DNA from: Eutreptiella sp. 'Long Island Sound 2002'
Taxonomy: Eukaryota; Euglenozoa; Euglenophyceae; Eutreptiales; Eutreptiaceae
Direction: 5' to 3'
NCBI GenBank assembly: GCA_964036045.1
Contig: OZ038392.1
Coordinates: 18,125,612 to 18,189,611 of the forward strand
DNA length: 64,000 nt
Shown here: positions 39,405 to 51,095 of the stretch, one piece after another
Layout: the number at the start of each line of letters is the position of its first letter
How positions within the stretch are numbered: position 1 is the first letter of the stretch
Program-made: the position numbers and the translations under genes
Notes under the pieces: model-generated
What the model was told of the DNA's origin: nothing
Database searches by the model: none
The model's input: the letters and a program-made list of their open reading frames with translations, nothing else

Positions 39405-42400
39405 GAAGGCAAGTTACTTAAGGTTACCTAAAGTTACCTAAAGTTACATGAGGTTACACACCGAAAAGCCACAACCTGTTTTTTCCACTCTGTAAAAGGT
39501 TTTGTAACTCTGTCAAAAATTCCCTTGTGCACCTATTGTGATTTTTTCTCCTTGGGTGGAAAAAACAGGGTGCGGGTTTTGTGGGGTTACCTAAAGTTAC
39601 CTAAAGTTACCTAAGGCTACACACCGAAAAGCCGCAATCTGTTTTTTTCACTCTGTAAAAAGTTTAGTAACTCTGTCAAAAATTCCCTTGTGCACCTATT
39701 GTGATTTTTTCTCCTTGGTGGAAAAAACAGGGTGCGGGTTTTGTGGGGTTACCTAAAGTTACCTAAAGTTACCTAAGACTACACACCGAAAAGCCGCAAC
39801 CTGTTTTTTTCACTCTGTAAAAGGTTTAGTAACTCTGTCAAAAATTCCCTTGTGCACCTATTGTGATTTTTTCTCCTTGGGTGGAAAAAACAGGGTGCGG
39901 GTTTTGTGGGGTTACCTAAAATTACCTAAGGTTACCTAAAGTTACCTAAGGTTACACACCGAAAAGCCGCAATCTGTTTTTTTTTCACTCTGTAAAAAGT
40001 TTTGTAACTCTGTCAAAAATTCCCTTGTGCACCTATTGTGATTTTTTCTCCTTGGGTGGAAAAAACAGGGTGCGGGTTTTGTGGGATTACCTAAAGTTAC
40101 CTAAAGTTACCTAAGGTTACACACCGAAAAGCCGCAACGTGTTTTTTTCACTCTGTAAAAAGTTTTGTAACTCTGTCAAAAATTCCCTTGTGTACCTATT
40201 GTGATTTTTTCTCCTTGGGTGGAAAAAACAGTGTGCGGGTTTTGTGGGGTTACCTAAAGTTACCTAAGGTTACACACCGAAAAGCCGCAACGTGTTTTTT
40301 TCACTCTGTAAAAAGTTTTGTAACTCTGTCAAAAATTCCCTTGTGCACCTATTGTGATTTTTTCTCCTTGGTGGAAAAAACAGGGTGCGGGTTTTGTGGG
40401 GTTACCTAAAGTTACCTAAAGTTACCTAAGGTTACACACCGAAAAGCCGCAACGTGTTTTTTTCACTCTGTAAAAAGTTTAGTAACTCTGTCAAAAATTC
40501 CCTTGTGTACCTATTGTGATTTTTTCTCCTTGGGTGGAAAAAACAGTGTGCGGGTTTTGTGGGGTTACCTAAAGTTACCTAAGGTTACCTAAAGTTACCT
40601 AAGGTTACACACCGAAAAGCCGCAACGTGTTTTTTTCACTCTGTAAAAAGTTTTGTAACTCTGTCAAAAATTCCCTTGTGCACCTATTGTGATTTTTTCT
40701 CCTTGGTGGAAAAAATAGGGTGCGGGTTTTGTGGGGTTACCTAAAGTTACCTAAAGTTACCTAAGGTTATCTAAAGTTACCTAAGGTTACACACCGAAAA
40801 GCCGCAATCTGTTTTTTTTTCACTCTGTAAAAAGTTTTGTAACTCTGTCAAAAATTCCCTTGTGCACCTATTGTGATTTTTTCTCCTTGGTGGAAAAAAC
40901 AGGGTGCGGGTTTTGTGGGGTTACCTAAAGTTACCTAAAGTTACCTAAGACTACACACCGAAAAGCCGCAACGTGTTTTTTTCACTCTGTAAAAGGTTTA
41001 GTAACTCTGTCAAAAATTCCCTTGTGCACCTATTGTGATTTTTTCTCCTTGGGTGGAAAAAACAGGGTGCGGGTTTTGTGGGGTTACCTAAAATTACCTA
41101 AGGTTACCTAAAGTTACCTAAGGTTACACACCGAAAAGCCGCAATCTGTTTTTTTTTCACTCTGTAAAAAGTTTTGTAACTCTGTCAAAAATTCCCTTGT
41201 GCACCTATTGTGATTTTTTCTCCTTGGGTGGAGAAAACAGGGTGCGGGTTTTGTGGGATTACCTAAAGTTACCTAAAGTTACCTAAGGTTACACACCGAA
41301 AAGCCGCAACGTGTTTTTTTCACTCTGTAAAAAGTTTAGTAACTCTGTCAAAAATTCCCTTGTGTACCTATTGTGATTTTTTCTCCTTGGGTGGAAAAAA
41401 CAGTGTGCGGGTTTTGTGGGGTTACCTAAAGTTACCTAAGGTTACCTAAAGTTACCTAAGGTTACACACCGAAAAGCCGCAACGTGTTTTTTTCACTCTG
41501 TAAAAAGTTTTGTAACTCTGTCAAAAATTCCCTTGTGCACCTATTGTGATTTTTTCTCCTTGGTGGAAAAAACAGGGTGCGGGTTTTGTGGGATTACCTA
41601 AAGTTACCTAAAGTTACCTAAGGTTACACACCGAAAAGCCGCAACGTGTTTTTTTCACTCTGTAAAAAGTTTAGTAACTCTGTCAAAAATTCCCTTGTGT
41701 ACCTATTGTGATTTTTTCTCCTTGGGTGGAAAAAACAGTGTGCGGGTTTTGTGGGGTTACCTAAAGTTACCTAAGGGTACACACCGAAAAGCTGCAACGT
41801 GTTTTTTTCACTCTGTAAAAAGTTTTGTAACTCTGTCAAAAATTCCCTTGTGCACCTATTGTGATTTTTTCTCCTTGGTGGAAAAAACAGGGTGCGGGTT
41901 TTGTGGGGTTACCTAAAGTTACCTAAAGTTACCTAAGGTTATCTAAAGTTACCAAAGGTTACACACCGAAAAGCCACAACCTGTTTTTTTCACTCTGTAA
42001 AAAGTTTTGTAACTCTGTCAAAAATTCCCTTGTGCACCTATTGTGATTTTTTCTCCTTGGGTGGAAAAAACAGGGTGCGGGTTTTGTGGGATTACCTAAA
42101 GTTACCTAAAGTTACCTAAGGTTACACACCGAAAAGCCGCAACGTGTTTTTTTCACTCTGTAAAAAGTTTAGTAACTCTGTCAAAAATTCCCTTGTGCAC
42201 CTATTGTGATTTTTTCTCCTTGGGTGGAAAAAACAGGGTGCGGGTTTTGTGGGGTTACCTAAAGTTACCTAAGGTTTCCTAAAGTTACCTAAGGTTACAC
42301 ACCGAAAAGCCGCAACGTGTTTTTTTCACTCTGTAAAAAGTTTTGTAACTCTGTCAAAAATTCCCTTGTGCACCTATTGTGATTTTTTCTCATTGGGTGG

Positions 42401-45400
42401 AAAAAACAGGGTGCGGGTTTTGTGGGGTTACCTAAAGTTACCTAAAGTTACCTAAGGCTACACACCGAAAAGCCGCAATCTGTTTTTTTTTTCACTCTGT
42501 AAAAAGTTTTGTAACTCTGTCAAAAATTCCCTTGTGCACCTATTGTGATTTTTTCTCCTTGGGTGGAAAAAACAGGGTGCGGGTTTTGTGGGATTACCTA
42601 AAGTTACCTAAAGTTACCTAAGGTTACACACCAAAAAGCCGCAACGTGTTTTTTTCACTCTGTAAAAAGTTTAGTAACTCTGTCAAAAATTCCCTTGTGT
42701 ACCTATTGTGATTTTTTCTCCTTGGGTGGAAAAAACAGGGTGCGGGTTTTGTGGGGTTACCTAAAGTTACCTAAGGTTACCTAAAGTTACCTAAGGTTAC
42801 ACACCGAAAAGCCGCAACGTGTTTTTTTCACTCTGTAAAAAGTTTTATAACTCTGTCAAAAATTCCCTTGTGCACCTATTGTGATTTTTTCTCCTTGGTG
42901 GAAAAAACAGGGTGCGGGTTTTGTGGGGTTACCTAAAGTTACCTAAGGTTACCTAAAGTTACCTAAGGTTACACACCGAAAAGCCACAACCTGTTTTTTT
43001 CACTCTGTAAAAAGTTTTGTAACTCTGTCAAAAATTCCCTTGTGCACCTATTGTGATTTTTTCTCCTTGGGTGGAAAAAACAGGGTGCGGGTTTTGTGGG
43101 GTTACCTAAAGTTACCTAAGGTTACCTAAAGTTACCTAAGGTTACACACCGAAAAGCCGCAACGTGTTTTTTTCACTCTGTAAAAAGTTTTATAACTCTG
43201 TCAAAAATTCCCTTGTGCACCTATTGTGATTTTTTCTCCTTGGGTGGAAAAAACAGGGTGCGGGTTTTGTGGGGTTACCTAAAGTTACCTAACGTTACCT
43301 AAAGTTACCTAAGGTTACACACCGAAAAGCCGCAACGTGTTTTTTTCACTCTGTAAAAAGTTTTGTAACTCTGTCAAAAATTCCCTTGTGCACCTATTGT
43401 GATTTTTTCTCATTGGGTGGAAAAAACAGGGTGCGGGTTTTGTGGGATTACCTAAAGTTACCTAAAGTTACCTAAGGTTACACACCGAAAAGCCGCAACG
43501 TGTTTTTTTCACTCTGTAAAAAGTTTTGTAACTCTGTCAAAAATTCCCTTGTGCACCTATTGTGATTTTTTCTCCTTGGGTGGAAAAAACAGGGTGCGGG
43601 TTTTGTGGGGTTACCTAAAGTTACCTAACGTTACCTAAAGTTACCTAAGGTTACACACCGAAAAGCCGCAACCTGTTTTTTTCACTCTGTAAAAAGTTTT
43701 GTAACTCTGTCAAAAATTCCCTTGTGCACCTATTGTGATTTTTTCTCATTGGGTGGAAAAAACAGGGTGCGGGTTTTCTGGGGTTACCTAAAGTTACCTA
43801 AGGCTACACACCGAAAAGCCGCAATCTGTTTTTTTTTCACTCTGTAAAAAGTTTTGTAACTCTGTCAAAAATTCCCTTGTGCACCTATTGTGATTTTTTC
43901 TCCTTGGGTGGAAAAAACAGGGTGCGGGTTTTGTGGGATTACCTAAAGTTACCTAAAGTTACCTAAGGTTACACACCAAAAAGCCGCAACGTGTTTTTTT
44001 CACTCTGTAAAAAGTTTAGTAACTCTGTCAAAAATTCCCTTGTGCACCTATTGTGATTTTTTCTCCTTTGGTGGAAAAAACAGGGTGCGGGTTTTGTGGG
44101 GTTACCTAAAGTTACCTAAGGTTACCTAAAGTTACCTAAGGTTACACACCGAAAAGCCGCAACGTGTTTTTTTCACTCTGTAAAAAGTTTTGTAACTCTG
44201 TCAAAAATTCCCTTGTGCACCTATTGTGATTTTTTCTCCTTGGTGGAAAAAACAGGGTGCGGGTTTTGTGGGGTTACCTAAAGTTACCTAAAGTTACCTA
44301 AGGTTATCTAAAGTTAGGTAAGGTTACAAACCGAAAAGCCACAACCTGTTTTTTTCACTCTGTAAAAAGTTTTCCAACTCTGTCAAAAATTCCCTTGTGC
44401 ACCTATTGTGATTTTTTCTCCTTGGGTGGAAAAAACAGGGTGCGGGTTTTGTGGGGTTACCTAAAGTTACCTAAAGTTACCTAAGGTTACACACCGAAAA
44501 GCCGCAACGTGTTTTTTTCACTCTGTAAAAAGTTTAGTAACTCTGTCAAAAATTCCCTTGTGCACCTATTGTGATTTTTTCTCCTTGGTGGAAAAAACAG
44601 GGTGCGGGTTTTGTGGGGTTACCTAAAGTTACCTAAAGTTACCTAAGGTTATCTAAAGTTACCTAAGGTTACACACCGAAAAGCCACAACCTGTTTTTTT
44701 CACTCTGTAAAAAGTTTTGTAACTCTGTCAAAAATTCCCTTGTGCACCTATTGTGATTTTTTCTCCTTGGGTGGAAAAAACAGGGTGCGGGTTTTGTGGG
44801 ATTACCTAAAGTTACCTAAAGTTACCTAAGGTTACACACCGAAAAGCCACAACCTGTTTTTTTCACTCTGTAAAAAGTTTAGTAACTCTGTCAAAAATTC
44901 CCTTGTGCACCTATTGTGATTTTTTCTCCTTGGGTGGAAAAAACAGGGTGCGGGTTTTGTGGGGTTACCTAAAGTTACCTAAGGTTACACACCGAAAAGC
45001 CGCAACGTGTTTTTTTCACTCTGTAAAAAGTTTTGTAACTCTGTCAAAAATTCCCTTGTGCACCTATTGTGATTTTTTCTCATTGGGTGGAAAAAACAGG
45101 GTGCGGGTTTTGTGGGGTTACCCAAAGTTCCCTAAAGTTACCTAAGGCTACACACCGAAAAGCCGCAATCTGTTTTTTTTTCACTCTGTAAAAAGTTTTG
45201 TAACTCTGTCAAAAATTCCCTTGTGCACCTATTGTGATTTTTTCTCCTTGGGTGGAAAAAACAGGGTGCGGGTTTTGTGGGGTTACCTAAAGTTACCTAA
45301 AGTTACCTAAGGTTACACACCGAAAAGCCGCAACGTGTTTTTTTCACTCTGTAAAAAGTTTTGTAACTCTGTCAAAAATTCCCTTGTGCACCTATTGTGA

Positions 45401-48400
45401 TTTTTTCTCCTTGGGTGGAAAAAACAGGGTGCGGGTTTTGTGGGATTACCTAAAGTTACCTAAAGTTACCTAAGGTTACACACCGAAAAGCCGCAACGTG
45501 TTTTTTTCACTCTGTAAAAAGTTTAGTAACTCTGTCAAAAATTCCCTTGTGCACCTATTGTGATTTTTTCTCCTTGGTGGAAAAAACAGGGTGCGGGTTT
45601 TGTGGGGTTACCTAAAGTTACCTAAAGTTACCTAAGGTTATCTAAAGTTACCTAAGGTTACACACCGAAAAGCCACAACCTGTTTTTTTCACTCTGTAAA
45701 AAGTTTTGTAACTCTGTCAAAAATTCCCTTGTGCACCTATTGTGATTTTTTCTCCTTGGGTGGAAAAAACAGGGTGCGGGTTTTGTGGGATTACCTAAAG
45801 TTACCTAAAGTTACCTAAGGTTACACACCGAAAAGCCACAACCTGTTTTTTTCACTCTGTAAAAAGTTTAGTAACTCTGTCAAAAATCCCCTTGTGCACC
45901 TATTGTGATTTTTTCTCCTTGGGTGGAAAAAACAGGGTGCGGGTTTTGTGGGGTTACCTAAAGTTACCTAAGGTTACCTAAAGTTACCTAAGGTTACACA
46001 CCGAAAAGCCGCAACGTGTTTTTTTCACTCTGTAAAAAGTTTTGTAACTGTGTCAAAAATTCCCTTGTGCACCTATTGTGATTTTTTCTCCTTGGGTGGA
46101 AAAAACAGGGTGCGGGTTTTGTGGGGTTACTTAAAGTTACCTAAGGTTACCTAAAGTTACCTAAGGTTACACACCGAAAAGCCACAACCTGTTTTTTTCA
46201 CTCTGTAAAAAGTTTTGTAACTCTGTCAAAAATTTCCTTGTGCACCTATTGTGATTTTTTCTCCTTGGGTGCGGGTTTTGTGGGATTACCTAAAGTTACC
46301 TAAGGTTACCTAAGGTTACACACCGAAAAGCCGCAACGTGTTTTTTTCACTCTGTAAAAAGTTTTGTAACTCTGTCAAAAATTCCCTTGTGCTCCTATTG
46401 TGATTTTTTCTCCTTGGTGGAAAAAACAGGGTGCGGGTTTTGTGGGGTTACCTAAAGTTACCTAAAGTTACCTAAGGTTACACACCGAAAAGCCGCAACG
46501 TGTTTTTTTCACTCTGTAAAAAGTTTAGTAACTCTGTCAAAAATTCCCTTGTGTACCTATGGTGATTTTTTCTCCTTGGGTGGAAAAAACAGTGTGCGGG
46601 CTTTGTGGGGTTACCTAAAGTTACCTAAGGTTATCTAAAGTTACCTAAGGTTACACACCGAAAAGCCACAACCTGTTTTTTTCACTCTGTAAAAAGTTTT
46701 GTAACTCTGTCAAAAATTCCCTTGTGCACCTATTGTGATTTTTTCTCCTTGGGTGGAAAAAACAGGGTGCGGGTTTTGTGGGATTACCTAAAGTTACCTA
46801 AAGTTACCTAAGGTTACACACCGAAAAGCCACAACCTGTTTTTTTCACTCTGTAAAAAGTTTAGTAACTCTGTCAAAAATTCCCTTGTGCACCTATTGTG
46901 ATTTTTTCTCCTTGGGTGGAAAAAACAGGGTGCGGGTTTTGTGGGGTTACCTAAAGTTACCTAAGGTTACACACCGAAAAGCCGCAACGTGTTTTTTTCA
47001 CTCTGTAAAAAGTTTTGTAACTCTGTCAAAAATTCCCTTGTGCACCTATTGTGATTTTTTCTCATTGGGTGGAAAAAACAGGGTGCGGGTTTTGTGGGGT
47101 TACCTAAAGTTACCTAAAGTTACCTAAGGCTACACACCGAAAAGCCGCAATCTGTTTTTTTTTCACTCTGTAAAAAGTTTTGTAACTCTGTCAAAAATTC
47201 CCTTGTGCACCTATTGTGATTTTTTCTCCTTGGGTGGAAAAAACAGGGTGCGGGTTTTGTGGGGTTACCTAAAGTTACCTAAAGTTACCTAAGGTTACAC
47301 ACCGAAAAGCCGCAACGTGTTTTTTTCACTCTGTAAAAAGTTTTGTAACTCTGTCAAAAATTCCCTTGTGCACCTATTGTGATTTTTTCTCCTTGGGTGG
47401 AAAAAACAGGGTGCGGGTTTTGTGGGATTACCTAAAGTTACCTAAAGTTACCTAAGGTTACACACCGAAAAGCCGCAACGTGTTTTTTTCACTCTGTAAA
47501 AAGTTTAGTAACTCTGTCAAAAATTCCCTTGTGCACCTATTGTGATTTTTTCTCCTTGGTGGAAAAAACAGGGTGCGGGTTTTGTGGGGTTACCTAAAGT
47601 TACCTAAAGTTACCTAAGGTTATCTAAAGTTACCTAAGGTTACACACCGAAAAGCCACAACCTGTTTTTTTCACTCTGTAAAAAGTTTTGTAACTCTGTC
47701 AAAAATTCCCTTGTGCACCTATTGTGATTTTTTCTCCTTGGGTGGAAAAAACAGGGTGCGGGTTTTGTGGGATTACCTAAAGTTACCTAAAGTTACCTAA
47801 GGTTACACACCGAAAAGCCACAACCTGTTTTTTTCACTCTGTAAAAAGTTTTGTAACTCTGTCAAAAATTCCCTTGTGCACCTATTGTGATTTTTTCTCC
47901 TTGGGTGGAAAAAACAGGGTGCGGGTTTTGTGGGATTACCTAAAGTTACCTAAAGTTACCTAAGGTTACACACCGAAAAGCCGCAACGTGTTTTTTTCAC
48001 TCTGTAAAAAGTTTAGTAACTCTGTCAAAAATTCCCTTGTGCACCTATTGTGATTTTTTCTCCTTGGTGGAAAAAACAGGGTGCGGGTTTTGTGGGGTTA
48101 CCTAAAGTTACCTAAAGTTACCTAAGGTTATCTAAAGTTACCTAAGGTTACACACCGAAAAGCCACAACCTGTTTTTTTCACTCTGTAAAAAGTTTTGTA
48201 ACTCTGTCAAAAATTCCCTTGTGCACCTATTGTGATTTTTTCTCCTTGGGTGGAAAAAACAGGGTGCGGGTTTTGTGGGATTACCTAAAGTTACCTAAAG
48301 TTACCTAAGGTTACACACCGAAAAGCCACAACCTGTTTTTTTCACTCTGTAAAAAGTTTTGTAACTCTGTCAAAAATTCCCTTGTGCACCTATTGTGATT

Positions 48401-50284
48401 TTTTCTCCTTGGGTGGAAAAAACAGGGTGCGGGTTTTGTGGGATTACCTAAAGTTACCTAAAGTTACCTAAGGTTACACACCGAAAAGCCGCAACCTGTT
48501 TTTTTCACTCTGTAAAAAGTTTAGTAACTCTGTCAAAAATTCCCTTGTGCACCTATTGTGATTTTTTCTCCTTGGTGGAAAAAACAGGGTGCGGGTTTTG
48601 TGGGGTTACCTAAAGTTACCTAAAGTTACCTAAGGTTATCTAAAGTTACCTAAGGTTACACACCGAAAAGCCACAACCTGTTTTTTTCAATCTGTAAAAA
48701 GTTTTGTAACTCTGTCAAAAATTCCCTTGTGCACCTATTGTGATTTTTTCTCCTTGGGTGGAAAAAACAGGGTGCGGGTTTTGTGGGATTACCTAAAGTT
48801 ACCTAAAGTTACCTAAGGTTACACACCGAAAAGCCGCAATCTGTTTTTTTCACTCTGTAAAAAGTTTTATAACTCTGTCAAAAATCCCCTTGTGCACCTA
48901 TTGTGATTTTTTCTCCTTGGGTGGAAAAAACAGGGTGCGGGTTTTGTGGGATTACCTAAAGTTACCTAAAGTTACCTAAGGTTACACACCGAAAAGCCGC
49001 AACGTGTTTTTTTCACTCTGTAAAAAGTTTAGTAACTCTGTCAAAAATTCCCTTGTGCACCTATTGTGATTTTTTCTCCTTGGGTGGAAAAAACAGGGTG
49101 CGGGTTTTGTGGGGTTACCTAAGGTTACCTAAAGTTACCTAAGGTTACACACCGAAAAGCCGCAACGTGTTTTTTTCACTCTGTAAAAAGTTTTGTAACT
49201 CTGTCAAAAATTCCCTTGTGCACCTATTGTGATTTTTTCTCCTTGTGTGGAAAAAACAGGGTGCGGGTTTTGTGGGGTTACCTAAGGTTACCTAAAGTTA
49301 CCTAAGGTTACACACCGAAAAGCCGCAACGTGTTTTTTTCACTCTGTAAAAAGTTTAGTAACTCTGTCAAAAATTCCCTTGTGCACCTATTGTGATTTTT
49401 TCTCCTTGGTGGAAAAAACAGGGTGCGGGTTTTGTGGGGTTACCTAAAGTTACCTAAGGTTACACACCGAAAAGCCGCAACGTGTTTTTTTCACTCTGTA
49501 AAAAGTTTTGTAACTCTGTCAAAAGTTCCCTTGTGCACCTATTGTGATTTTTTCTCCTTGGGTGGAAAAAACAGGGTGCGGGTTTTGTGGGATTACCTAA
49601 AGTTACCTAAAGTTACCTAAGGTTACACACCGAAAAGCCGCAACGTGTTTTTTTCACTCTGTAAAAAGTTTAGTAACTCTGTTAAAAATTCCCTTGTGCA
49701 CCTATTGTGATTTTTTCTCCTTGGTGACACACCGAAAAGCCACAACCTGTTTTTTTCACTCTGTAAAAAGTTTTGTAACTCTGTCAAAAATTCCCTTCTG
49801 CACCTATTGTGATTTTTTCTCCTTGGGTGGAAAAAACAGGGTGCGGGTTTTGTGGGATTACCTAAAGTTACCTAAGGTTACCCAAGGTTACACACCGAAA
49901 AGCCGCAACGTGTTTTTTTCACTCTGTAAAAAGTTTTGTAACTCTGTCAAAAATTCCCTTGTGCACCTATTGTGATTTTTTCTCATTGGGTGGAAAAAAC
50001 AGGGTGCGGGTTTTGTGGGGTTACCTAAAGTTACCTAAAGTTACCTAAGGCTACACACCGAAAAGCCGCAATCTGTTTTTTTCACTCTGTAAAAAGTTTT
50101 GTAACTCTGTCAAAAATTCCCTTGTGCACCTATTGTGATTTTTTCTCCTTGGTGGAAAAAACAGGGTGCGGGTTTTGTGGGGTTACCTAAGGTTACCTAA
50201 AGTTACCTAAGGTTACACACCCCAAAAGCTGCAACCTGTTTTTTTCACTCTGTAAAAAGTTTTGCAACTCTGTCAAAAATTCCC
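39405..50284. repeat. ~155-bp satellite with TTACCTAAAG decamers
   Basis: Roughly 65-70 tandem monomers. Each has two to five copies of a decamer TTACCTAA(A/G)G, then acacaccgaaaagccgcaac, a T-run, cactctgtaaaaagttt, aactctgtcaaaaattccc, ttgtgcacctattgtgat and tggaaaaaacagggtgcggg. Monomer length varies with decamer number. Rare internal deletions occur, for example near 46,270 and 49,726. Small plus-strand ORFs in it repeat with the monomer and are not genes. The array ends abruptly at 50,284. Confidence 0.95.
44640..47860. repeat. Block duplication (1,982 bp) within the satellite
   Basis: Distinctive monomer variants at about 44,640-45,860 recur in the same order at about 46,622-47,842. 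For example, the double-monomer open frame at 44,903 recurs at 46,885. A separate 1,507-bp spacing links 40,188 and 41,695. This points to segmental amplification by unequal exchange. Confidence 0.7.
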
Positions 50285-51095
50285 GCGGACCTGCATCTTC
50301 TGTCTCAGTCCCTACCTGCCCTGGCACGCTTTGCACGAAGTGATCGGTTGGTTCATTTTTTCCCACCAACCATTGTGTGGTCGGTCCAAAGAAGAGTGAA
50401 GAAACCGAGTAAATAATGCCATTCAGGGGTCACTGTTAGGCACCCGGTCCAAAAACAACACCTTCCGTACACATGCAAATATCGGTATGAATTCTCGCGC
50501 CTACCGTAGGGGGGCGAAGCCACCCTGGACACACGGTTAGTAGCAGGTATAATCAATAATGTATGGCATAAACTGGAGTCAATCCGGGTCTGTATGGTCA
50601 CGATGATAAATTTCAGTTCGTCTTGGAAGAACTGATGGAATGCAAAACAACACCTTCCGTACACATGCAAATATCGGTATGAATTCTCGCGCCTACCGTA
50701 GGGGGGCGAAGCCACCCTGTTACACACACGGTTAGTAGCAGGTAGAATCAATAATGTATGGCATAAACTGGAGTCAATCCGGGTCTGCATGGTCACGATG
50801 ATCAATTTCAGTTCGTCTTGGAAGAACTGATGGAATTGCTTCCCATTTGTCCGAAGGATCTCCAACCAGCTCATTCGTAGCTGTAGACTCCACCTTCCCA
50901 AATGGGCTGGACAGTGGCGCATCCATGTACTCAACTGTGTCCTCATCGGTTAGGCACCCGGTCCGTGCGCACTGCTTCTTGTGCAAATTGTGCGCACTAC
51001 TTTTCCAATCTATTCACGCACAGCACAAACGCGCTGTCTACGCGGATCGCGCGCGCACTGCACACACACACACACATGTAAGTCCATTTCCACCC
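50285..51095. other. Spacer with direct repeats and gene-like fragments
   Basis: Two ~190-bp direct repeats (about 50,452-50,640 and 50,643-50,830) share aacaccttccgtacacatgc and tatggcataaactggagtca. On the minus strand they encode repeated peptides (FHQFFQDELK, RIDSSLCHTLLI). A separate minus-strand stretch near 50,790-50,960 (GCLTDEDTVEYMDAPLSSPF) looks coding. These may be fragments of an unrecognised gene or transposon. A short CA repeat lies at 51,061. Confidence 0.45.

Noticed and set aside
39405-50284. CRISPR array
   Set aside because: The whole ~155-bp monomer is repeated with no unique spacers and no cas genes; this is a eukaryotic-type satellite.
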